From assembly GCF_958299795.1 (NCBI RefSeq), contig NC_133202.1:36250438-36314437 (forward strand): a DNA stretch of 64,000 nucleotides. Direction: 5' to 3'. Of this stretch, positions 54,968 to 64,000 are shown piece by piece; position 1 is the first letter of the stretch, and each line of letters starts with the position of its first letter. The translations under genes were made by a program, and so were the position numbers. The notes under the pieces were generated by a model, which was not told where the DNA came from, searched no databases, and saw nothing but the letters and a program-made list of their open reading frames with translations. The DNA is from Porites lutea. Its lineage: Eukaryota; Cnidaria; Anthozoa; Scleractinia; Poritidae.

Positions 54968-57900
54968 ATGTATCAACCGACAGTTATGGTTGCCCTAAAT
55001 TTGTTTACAATAATAGTTTTTATGATCACTTGCTGCTGTCAGAGTGGTATTTTCTGCCTTGCAGCTTTCTATCCGCCTCGAAATGTTACTGGAGATAACT
55101 TTTGCTTCTTTTCCTGGGCAACAGAAGCGGCTACGTGTGCTCCCACGAGATCTTCTGCGGTCTTCACACCAACACTATTTCGCCTTGATGGAAAAGAGGT
55201 TATCAGTTTATTTTAATCAGATTGTCTTTCTCTTTTTCATCACAAATTTTACAGTAGAAGTGTGTGGTTATGCGTTTCAGGCAGCGTTCAATCAGTTTAG
55301 TTTGGTGCACGTGGGATGAGGGGCTGGGGGAAAGTGCTTCATGTATAAATGAAAAACATGGCCTCCTGCGTCTCCAGAATACTAATAAGTGTCTCGCCTT
55401 ACACATACAAAATTCCTGTTAAGGAGAAATTTCAATGCACTTACGCACTCCAAGCAATTGAGCTTGCTAATATGGGAAATCGAGAAAAAATAACTCCACA
55501 GTAAATACATCCAATGGCATAGCAAAACTAGCAGATGTTTTCTCCACCTACTGTTAAAAATACTTATTGAGAAATTAGCGTCCTTTCTGTTAAAAAAAAC
55601 TATGATGACAGACATACATAACCACAGGGACACATACGAACATATACTGGAAGGAAATCACCATATTTGGCCTTCATATTTTTTTTCCTAGAGGAGAAAC
55701 ATCAGAGAATAGACACTTGCACGGTTTTGTTTTTTGTTTTGACAGGGACCAGTTAGCGAACGTCCTTCAAAACGACTGGAAAGAACATCTTAAAATTTAA
55801 AAAAAAAAAAAATCAATTTTGTTTGTTACAGACGTTTGTTTGGTTGGGGGCAGGTTCTTTCTTGCATTTTGGGATTGAGAAAATTAGACTTTTGCTAACC
55901 AATAAGTAGTAAATAGCATGCAAAGTAGAATCGTCTTTGTGTTTAATGGTCTACTGTAACCTCGGTTCTACTCTCTTATAAATTTTTCTTTTCTAGGTTG
56001 GGCATGCACGAATGGTAAAAATAGTTGAAGACAAAACTCACAGAATTATTACTCGAGCGCTCAAGCCCCCTGTGTTCGGTAAGTTCGGTTTTAGTCAAAA
56101 ACAGTTCCTAAAATGCATTATTACATGTTTGAATATGCCAATGACCGAATAAAAGCTGATCTACTACCAGGGTTTCTGCTGGTGCTTAATAAGCCAGATT
56201 AAGAAGTCACGTTCATCGGCTAATCTAAATTGATAAGCCAGATTAATAAGCATTGGGATTGACCGGTGAAGAGTGACTAACATCAAGAGAGAATGAGATA
56301 AGCCTAGATCATTCATTAATAGCGTACTTTTGATTGTCTACAAATAAGAAGGTGGGCGGGTAGGAGAGTCGCCGGGCTAAAGGTCGTGAGACAATTCATT
56401 TTGTATTAGGAGGAACTCTAGTGATTGAGATAACCATGGTTTTAAATATCATTTTTTGCATTAAGAAATCCCCGACTTTTTGACAAGAGAGGAATGCGAA
56501 CATCTTATTCAAAAAGCAAATGACGCTGGGCTTACATTGAGCGAGGTTAGACTACCCGAAGAGAGCGCTCACAGGGACAAAATTAGTGGTAAGTAAACAT
56601 TTATATCATTATTCTTCGTTCTGCGAAGAGTAAATAGCCGAACGACTGCCTGAAGACATCGCAAAAACAGCTAAAATACAACTGGATGGATGTGAACTGC
56701 TAGTCGAAATATCTGCTAAGGAAGGCAATTCCGTTATTGGGCATGTATTAAACTTTGATTTTCTGATCTGATGCCTCGAATTGAAAAAATGCGAGGAGTG
56801 TTATAGAACCTTAAAAATCCGTTTGCATCGTGCTCAGTCTCCTAAAAATATTATAACAACTGTTCATGCCTTTATATAGCCTGCGTAGCAAGCGTTTCTG
56901 TACGGTTTAGGAGCAAAGAACGAGGAACGAGAGTCAAACTGACCGCGCGACAAATGGAGCAAGCTCGTTTCATTTCTCGCTCGGTCAAAACCGAAAATCC
57001 CCTTCCTCGGTCTTTTTTTGCTCCGAAACCTAACGGAAACGCTTGCTACGCAGGCTAGCCTTTATAGTTATGTCGCGTGCGCACTGATACGTTTACCGGG
57101 TTTAATCGCGTTGTGAGAAGTCCCCCGCTATTCTCACCATTAGATAGTTGTTATGACGATGACTACAGATGCGTCAAATGGGCAAAAAACGGCGAATGTC
57201 AGAAGAACCCTGGCTACATGTCGGAGAATTGTCGCCAAAGCTGTGAAGTGTGCAAAGGTATGAATTACGACTTACGCTGCTTTCAGTTACCGTAAACTGC
57301 CGTATGAAAGCCTTGGGCTTTGTGAGGGGTTTTAGGGGTCGTGGGCTTATGACCGGAATAGGAAAAGCGCTTCAAAACACGTTTTAGCAGTGTCGATCAA
57401 AATACCATTTCTGGATTTTAATTAAGCATCAAAACGTCATTATAAATCGAATTGATTTTAATACAAGCTAGAAGGGGGGCTTATATCCGGGGAGTTATGA
57501 TCGGATGTATTTTTTGGTGTTGTTGTTTATAGGTAGTTGGATGGGAGCAATTGAGGTTTCTGGGTAACTAACCACCTACCCCTCCCCCAAGTCACAATTT
57601 TGCCCTAAGGGAGAAATAGGTGTCAATGTTGACTTGGGGGAGGGGTAGGTAGTCATTTACCCAGAAATCTCCATTGATACGCTGGACCTATACCTGAGAA
57701 AGGGCTTATAAGCGGTAGTTTACGGTGATTATTTTGAACTGACTGTAATTAAAACTCGCTTGAATCGTCAAAGCAAACCCTTCTGTTAAAATAACACCAA
57801 CCTCTAAAGTAGGCAATAAGAAAGCATAGTTAATTGAGTGGAATGGTTCTGAAACCCATCAGACTCCTTTGTTATATGTTTTTGTGGACCTGAAAGTGCA

Positions 57901-60900
57901 CAACGTTCAAAAGAATTCCTATCATTTTGATTGTATTGACCAATAAAAACGTTGCATTAATTTATTCTGTAACAATTTGCCAACAGAAAACGAAGGATTG
58001 TGCACTTTCAGGGTGCTTCCAACATAAACTGCAGCACTGTTGTTTTTATCATTGATGTTTGCCGCTTTTCATAACCAGTCTCCTCTAATAACTATGAAGA
58101 AAGGTTATGGTGCAACATTGTCTTTTTCTTCTTCACTCCACTTCCGCGAATCCGCTGCTTCCGTCACTATTTCTCCTTGTCAACGTTCGGTTTGATACCG
58201 TGAACTACGAATCACTCTCTCGCTTGTTTATCATGTACCTTTTTGGTTTATTTTGTTTCAGATGACACGGTTTTAGACTTCCAAAACTGGGATCTCGACA
58301 AAGATGGCGTTCTCACTGGATACGAGGTTTAATATTATGTTGTCGCACATTTCGTTGAATCAGCCGTTTTTCCTGCTACGGTGGATTGCGGATTTTAAAC
58401 GATTTCGCAATATCAGGTTAGAAAGATAAAACGCTCCGCCAAAAAACAAATTATACCGGCGTATAAATTGCACCGCTCTGCCTTCAGAAAAACCAGTTGG
58501 TTTTTCATCCGCTTTCACAGGGACAACAGGTTGATTGGTACTGAATTACATGCACCCAACTACAGCGCGCGCTGTTCATTTTTGCCTTGCTTCGAGGTAA
58601 TAAATGACTATGTGAGTCAAGGGGCTATAATAAACCTAAACAAAACTCTGATCCTCAAATGAACTTTCAACTACAAGGTTTCTTTTCAATTCTATCGGAT
58701 AATTTTCACTATTCCTTATGTGTTAATTTTGTTATAGTTGCATCAATCGGACGGTACTTTATTGAATACGAAGTTATTGCATGAAGAAGTTGGAATTGCA
58801 AATTTTTGAAGGTTGATTGAATTTTATATCTTTTTCTTTTAGTTTATAAAGGCTGTCGAGATGATTTTTTTCCTGTATATAGATGAAGATGACGTCCGTG
58901 AAATGCAAGTACTTCATACAGTATGTTTCTAGTCCTACTGCTGTTGCTGCGTCATGAAACCATTTTATCGTGCAAAAAATATTGGAAAAGATAAATTCCA
59001 AAGCCTTAGCATTACCATTTCTCTTTAATATACAGACCCGCATAATAGAACGAAAAAGAACTCACTATCTTATTTAGAGAAGAGGGAAAAAAACGATTTT
59101 GGGTTCAATTTAATTTCCAGATCAATTTTAATTTGATGTAATGCCGGAATGATGTTGTTCACCCCGGTTTGTGCCTGAAAGGGTAATTGCTCAAAACTGA
59201 CAATTTTAATTGAAAAGCAGTCCAAATGTCTCTACCTAAGTTACTATCGTAAGACAGCCGATAAACTAACCTTTCATTTGTTCAAGATAAGCACTGGAAA
59301 TATTGGAGGATATTTATTTCCTATAGCAGCCAGCTCATGCCTCTTCAAAGGAGACTGAAATTAGTGGTTTGCAAAAAAAATGCTTGTCAATGATACTCCT
59401 TTGCATTCCAATGCAATCTACAATTGTAGATTTAAATAGAATTATCTTTCAATCCAAATTTTTCTTCCTTTTTGTTGGCCGAGATCCCACCACGTGTGCC
59501 TACAAATAATGGTCTGCTCATGCGCAATGTCGTTCAACTGTGTTTGGCTGCTAATGGTACTCGTAAATAAAACCACAGATCAATTATTTACCTCAGCCTT
59601 CGGCATCGGCAAATAATCGATCTGCTCGCCACTGACAAATCACGATATTTTGCTCAAACTCGTCCAATAATTGTTAATTATTTTTCTTGTACAGGTTTGC
59701 TGTTTTGAACATCACTCATTTTGGCCCAGGTATGGAATATACAGTATTTATATATAACTTAAATGAGAAAGGATTTCTCATAACCTGGGGCCCGTTTCTC
59801 GAAAGTCCCGGTAACTTTTCGGGCCCGAAATCAAATATTCAAATCGAAATATAAAGAATAAGAGCCCGGTTCCTGGTTAGCAAATTACTCCATTTTGTTT
59901 CATTAACTGATAGTTTTATCATGTTAGATGCAAAACTACTGAAACCTCAATCTTGCATGTAAACCAAAACAGCTTTACGGGCCCGTTAATTATCGGGACT
60001 TTCGAGAAACGAGCCTCTGGTGTCTTTTAAAAGACAACTCTAGATTAGATAGTCTGAGGGGTTGTTAAGTTTAACTTTTTTAAAAAATAGCCGCGTCAAA
60101 CGAGACGCAAGATTCAAGTTTTATCCCCAAAAACAACAAGAGAGATAACAAGACTACCAAAGCCATGTTTCTGATGAACCTACGGGAATTAGCACTACTA
60201 CTATACCAAGACCACCAGGTTTTCAAAAAAAAAAAAACACTGGCCAACAAAACCTGGTTTTGGTATCTGAAGTATAGCTCATGTTTTAATTCTTTTAACC
60301 ATTTTTCTTGGGTAATTAAGTGAGCATATAACTATTTCAAAAGCAGTATTAGACATTCATAACGAAGTATGGAATGTTTATTATCATTGATTTGAAGGTC
60401 CGTTGTGCGAGGACAACGAAGCTTCATGCTCACAGCTGGTCAAAGAAGGAGCCTGTCAGTTGTATCCTACATGGATGTTATTTACTTGCCGAAAATCGTG
60501 CGACAACTGTGGATGTGACGACTTAGCTGCCAACTGCTCTTCGCTTGCTAAAGAACAAAAATGTCTTGATGATGGACATGTTGATTGGATGCTAAGAAAC
60601 TGCCGTCGCAGTTGTAAGGTTTGTTTAGGTGAGAGAAATGAGTGCTTTTCTTTGGAAAGTTTCTTTTCTGGGTTTGCCTTGACCCCTTTCTCCACTGCAT
60701 AACGAAAGCGCGTAACAAAAGCGTAACGAAGGCGCGTCTGAGTCTACAGGCAATCAGACAAGGCCAATGATAGGCAATATTGGATAGGCCTACTCAATCA
60801 CTATGCGTAGGCCTACCCGTGCACTTAAAGCCACAACTGCGTCTGTCATTTTTGTGCATGCTTTACCGGTATGTGGCAATATTATCGTAACATTTCATTT

Positions 60901-63159
60901 TGTATACCATGATGCTAGGCGCTAATGTTTCAAGTTTGATTTCCTTTGTATTTCCGCAGGCGCCATTAACAATGACACTTACCAAAGCATGCTCAGTAAT
61001 GACATTCTTAAATACTTAAAGACAATGGAGCGAAAACACCCCAAACACCGTGCTCGGTATAGCCACACGGCCTGGCTACATAGCACTGTACCAGACCCGA
61101 TACAAAGTAACATGATTGACAGGTATGTGGTTGTTAGTGTATGTTGGTTGAATCGAGGCAACCCTCACTGACTTATTTGGTGCAAAAACTAGAAGTAATA
61201 GGATATTACAAAAGGTCGACGGCTGTACGCATCCAAAGAAATGGGAACTAATCTGTCGCAAGTTCACCCAAAGCACGTTTCCAAAACTGACCTTTTCAGG
61301 GACAATTGCGGCTGATATTACGTCACAAGACAAATAATTAATCTGTTCTGTTCACTCCATCGACTCATCTTCTTGTTTCATTCCGACCCTCCATCGCCCC
61401 AATAGAACAGTTTTCTCGAAGCTAGCCGTTCTATTTATTTTATTTTAGTTTTTGTGACGCTTTTTTTATTTTTAGGGTCGAGAAGTTAACTGGTCTTCCT
61501 CGTAAAATAGTTGAAGGTGCTGAATCTCTACAGGTTAGTTTATCACAAAAGAAAAAACAAAGCACATCCAAACAGATTATGTAATGATTTTTCACTGTTT
61601 CTCATCAACAAAAAGTTACATTTTTTTTCGTTTTGATCCGCTACCTAGACCCAACTTTGAAGTAATAAATTATATCAAACACTAGTCATGCACGGTGTTT
61701 CAATACATTTCAAACACGGACAAGAGGGTTGCAAATACCACGCCTAGCGGATTATTTCTGAGCTACTTCGATTGAGTGGATATGGCGATGAAGAACTGTT
61801 TCGAATGTTTGCATTGTTTACAATCCCAAGCGTTTAAAATGCCATAAAACAATCTTAATTAGTAATGTTAAAAGAATTATCAACGAAACAACCGAAAGGC
61901 CTAAATAACACCTTTGAAAGTGTTATTGCTGTGTTCCGGTGGAATTGGAATTTGGAAGTGTTGGTTTTTAAGGAGAAGAGAAAACCGGAGTACCGCGAGA
62001 AGAACCTCTTGCACTGTAATTTTCAGGGAGTTATAATAACTGCTCTAGTGGGGCTAATTTAACTCCTTACAGTGGAGTTATTTTTCGTGGAGTTACTTTA
62101 ACTCCAAAAAGGAGTTTAAAGAACTCTTTTTCAGGAGTAAAAGTGACCCCAGATATTGAGGAGTTAAAATAACCCCAAAAAAGGAGTTATCCAGTACCCA
62201 AAATTTTTACTCCACTTTCAGAGTTAAATTAACTCCAAAAAGAGTAAAAACAACCCATGTAAGGAGTACAAATAACCCCATTTCGGAGTAATTTTAACTC
62301 CAGACTGGGAGTAAAAAGAACTCTTTTTCAGGAGTAAAAATGACCCCAAATTCGGAGTTAAATTAGGAGTTAAAATAACCCCAAAAAGGGGGTTATCCTG
62401 TACCTAAAATTTTTACTCCATTTTTGGAGTTATAATAACTCCCTAAAAATTACGGTGTGGAGCAGAGAGGGGAACTAGTTACAAAGTCAACCAAAATATG
62501 GCGTCGGTCAACGCCGCAATTTGTTTTAGTCGGATGAAAGTCTCCTCACTGCGCCACCCTTGTTCCCCATGCATGACTTTTATTGTCCTTGACTTAAAAA
62601 TTCCCGAGATGTCGTATTTGTACCGCCGCCCGGTTAGCTCAATTGGATAAGCACCACTCTGTCGAGCGGGAGGTCGCGGGTTCAAACCACCGATGGACGA
62701 ACACGTAGGGTCTTAAAATAACTGAGGAGAATGTGCTGCCTTTTTTGTGACATCTACAAATGGTTAAACATTTCTAGTCTCCTCGGATAAGGACGAAAAC
62801 CGTGGGCCCCGTCTCACAGTTCTTTCACTGTTCTGATTCTTGTGGGACGTAAAAAAACCCAAAGAATAGGGGGCGTACACCCTGGTGGTGTGGTACAACC
62901 TTTCATGGGCTGGGTGAATAATTGAGGGTTGATATCAATTGGTACGTTAGTCCTGTTTCATCCCCTGTCACTGTGGCGAATTCAATAAAGATAAAGACTC
63001 ACTTGTTAGGTGTGTCTGACTATCGTATCATACATAGGTGGTTAAATATGACAAGTACGGTCATTACCATGCTCACTACGACTCCTCCATCACTGGAGAC
63101 CCCAGTATGATCTGCTGTCATCAAACAAGGAGCAGAACTAACCCGTGCCGACTCTGCAG
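54968..63159 (+). CDS. P4HTM-like prolyl 4-hydroxylase with three ShKT domains, gene D (C-terminal end off window)
   Basis: Eleven exons seen: 54968-55198, 55997-56078, 56466-56588, 57144-57257, 58262-58326, 58843-58904, 59695-59729, 60398-60628, 60960-61122, 61476-61533, 63038-63159; about 428 residues. Met start, then a hydrophobic signal or anchor (VALNLFTIIVFMI). Exon 4 is one ShKT domain (about 146-183; CxxWAxxGEC, NPxYM, CRQSCEVC). EF loop DLDKDGVLTGYE (194-205). Exon 8 holds two more ShKT domains (238-314). Iron ligands H401 and D403 (GHYHAHYD) are present; the second His and the 2OG Lys would be on exons right of the window. The ShKT exons are phase 1-1 insertions absent from genes A-C. 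The exon 6 donor is GC (GCAAGT); exon 1 has a weak donor (GTTATC). The exon with the second EF half lacks the acidic loop. Plant P4Hs also carry ShKT domains, at the C-terminus, so the pairing has arisen elsewhere. Confidence 0.92.
56877..57057. repeat. fold-back MITE, TAGCCTGCGTAGCAAGCGTT family, copy 2
   Basis: Arms TAGCCTGCGTAGCAAGCGTT and its inverse, with (A)GGAGCAAAGAACGAGGAACG inside. Same family as 27779-27979. In intron 3 of gene D, 86 bases before the first ShKT exon. Confidence 0.82.
57288..57727. mobile_element. TIR element, TACCGTAAACTGCCG ends, interrupted
   Basis: Left TACCGTAAACTGCCGTATGA; right in reverse CACCGTAAACTACCGCTTAT. GGGCTTAT/GGGGCTTATA units lie inside. A second element (57548-57676) is nested in it. 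Starts 30 bases after the first ShKT exon of gene D. Confidence 0.7.
57548..57676. mobile_element. 129-bp hairpin MITE, CAATTGAGGTTTCTGGGTAA family, nested
   Basis: Left CAATTGAGGTTTCTGGGTAA; right in reverse CAATGGAGATTTCTGGGTAA. Arms continue through CCACCTACCCCTCCCCCAAGTC, pairing over about 45 bases. Inserted in the TACCGTAAAC element. Confidence 0.78.
57890..58011. repeat. short TIR pair CTGAAAGTGCACAA
   Basis: A 14-base perfect inverted pair at the two ends of a 122-base AT-rich stretch in intron 4 of gene D; MITE-like. No further arms. Confidence 0.55.
58905..58910 (+). other. GC-type 5' splice site (GCAAGT) of gene D intron 6
   Basis: The conserved 62-base exon ends GAAAT and is followed by GCAAGT. 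The matching exons of genes A, B and C end in the same phase and are followed by GTAAGT. Minor GC-AG introns with an otherwise perfect donor consensus are known in animals. The matching acceptor is the CAG before 59695. Confidence 0.8.
59785..60019. repeat. 235-bp TIR element, GGCCCGTTTCTCGAAAGTCCC ends
   Basis: Left CGTTTCTCGAAAGTCCCGGT; right in reverse CGTTTCTCGAAAGTCCCGAT; the inner GGGCCCGAAA/ACGGGCCCGT blocks also mirror. In intron 7 of gene D, between the EF exon and the double-ShKT exon. Confidence 0.75.
62011..62457. mobile_element. CACTA-like non-autonomous element of GGAGTTA units, copy 2
   Basis: Aligns end to end with 15928-16361 with few differences and one insertion of about 13 bases (an extra GGAGTTAAATTA unit) near 62356. 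Same CACTGTAATTTTCAGGGAGT start. TG flanks on both sides would be a 2-bp duplication. In intron 10 of gene D. Confidence 0.82.
62628..62930 (+). repeat. tRNA-derived SINE
   Basis: The head GCCCGGTTAGCTCAATTGGA with an A box and GGTCGCGGGTTCAAACC (B box) is tRNA-like, but the anticodon stem pairs poorly and there is no matching acceptor 3' strand. The body runs GTCTTAAAATAACTGAGGAG, CTCCTCGGATAAGGACGA, CCGTGGGCCCCGTCTCACAG, TGTGGGACGTAAAAAAACCC, which I recognise as a SINE body common in corals. The end near 62930 is approximate. Sense orientation in intron 10 of gene D. Confidence 0.75.
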
Positions 63160-64000
63160 GTAGATAGCCGCTCTTTATAAAGGCTTCGCTATTAATGTGA
63201 TATTCAAGACGAATGGGTTTCATACTAAAAGCCTGAGTGTAGTGAAGAAAACGATAGGCGCCCCACTTGCGACTTTTACGTTTCCCATAATGCAATTATG
63301 GGCACCTGAAAGTTTTGCCTAAGTATTGTATTCAATTTTGTACAAGTATTGTTTTCAATCTTTCCTTTAGAAATAGGCCGCTTTCACGATAGCTTCTTTT
63401 TCCTACGAAGACCAGAATTCATTTCGTTTCTTTCTTTCGTTATAATATAAATTTGGTAATTCCAATGAGGTTTCAATAACAAAAGCCCTAATTTTGACAA
63501 GAAAAAAAAGCAAAACCCTGAAGGTAAAGTAGAAGTAAAATAAAGCCATTGTTTAAATAGCACTTTCGAAAACAACAGTTATGCAAAATTATGAGGGGAA
63601 AGCAAATTGCATTATAGGGAACGTGAAAGTCGCAGATGCGCGGGTTGAAGAAAGGTTATAGATCGCTTACCATGGAGGTCTTATGTGTTTCCCCGTTGAT
63701 GTTTAGCTTAGTACATGCTCTTATTTATGCCCACAAAATTCTGCGAGTTTTGCCTCTGGTTAGTCAATTTTAATAATGGCTCAGTGATCCCGTGCGCCCA
63801 GCCATCGAGTAGGGAAATACCGCTGGCGCATCAAGACTCCCGCGTCTGAAGCTTGTGAGAACCTTGGGATGTTATTCTTCAACGCAAATTTATCTGTTTA
63901 GAGTTATTCGATTGCCTGAAGTGGATAAAGTTATGTCCGTGCTGCAAATAAAACGATAGCACGTATGAGAGATGCTCACAGCAAAATAAAACCCGAAAAT
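63160..64000. other. intron 11 of gene D up to window end, nothing else seen
   Basis: The next expected exon (the GGETAFP block, about 91 bases) is not found here, so intron 11 runs past the window edge. No repeat ends recognised. Confidence 0.5.

Noticed and set aside
62628-62700. tRNA-like sequence as a real tRNA gene
   Set aside because: The anticodon stem pairs poorly, the acceptor 3' strand is missing, and it continues into a SINE body.
1-64000. LTR retrotransposon or other virus-derived element
   Set aside because: No reverse transcriptase, protease, integrase or capsid-like reading frames and no paired long terminal repeats were recognised anywhere in the window.

Overview
The window is eukaryotic and looks like an anthozoan cnidarian, probably a stony coral. 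The support is AT-rich DNA, multi-exon genes with GT-AG introns of 0.2-2 kb, ShKT domains, intronless class-A GPCRs, a tRNA-headed SINE of a type I associate with corals, and many short terminal-inverted-repeat (TIR) DNA elements. I cannot fix the species from sequence alone.

The main content is a cluster of five paralogous genes for transmembrane-type prolyl 4-hydroxylases (P4H-TM / P4HTM-like, Fe(II)/2-oxoglutarate dioxygenases with an EF-hand segment). I rebuilt them exon by exon from splice sites, reading frame and paralogue comparison. They are: gene 1 (minus, 760-2823, continues off the left edge); gene A (plus, 10058-18486, complete, 435 aa); gene B (minus, 22357-29619, complete, 448 aa); gene C (minus, 31424-40989, complete, 460 aa); and gene D (plus, 54968-63159, continues off the right edge). 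Intron positions and phases are the same in all of them. Gene D differs because two extra exons of symmetric phase 1-1 carry one and two ShKT domains. They sit in introns that the other copies also have, which is a clear picture of exon shuffling. Gene D also uses a GC-AG intron where its paralogues use GT-AG.

Other genes are an intronless class-A GPCR (5356-6342, plus), an intact tRNA-Lys(TTT) with a decayed upstream copy (9037-9415), two tandem intronless GILT thiol reductases (43414-44088 and 45854-46561, minus) and a second intronless GPCR (48564-49619, minus).

Most of the remaining sequence is introns and intergenic DNA crowded with non-autonomous DNA transposons: fold-back elements, several families present twice, three nested insertions, a 704-bp Harbinger-like element carrying a Myb/SANT-like exon, and two copies of a CACTA-like element built from repeated GGAGTTA/TAACTCC units. 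No LTR or other virus-derived element was recognised.

Functionally, the P4H enzymes would act in the ER/secretory lumen and the GILT proteins in lysosomes or secretion; the GPCRs are orphan receptors. Nothing in the sequence links the GPCR or GILT genes to the hydroxylases beyond position.
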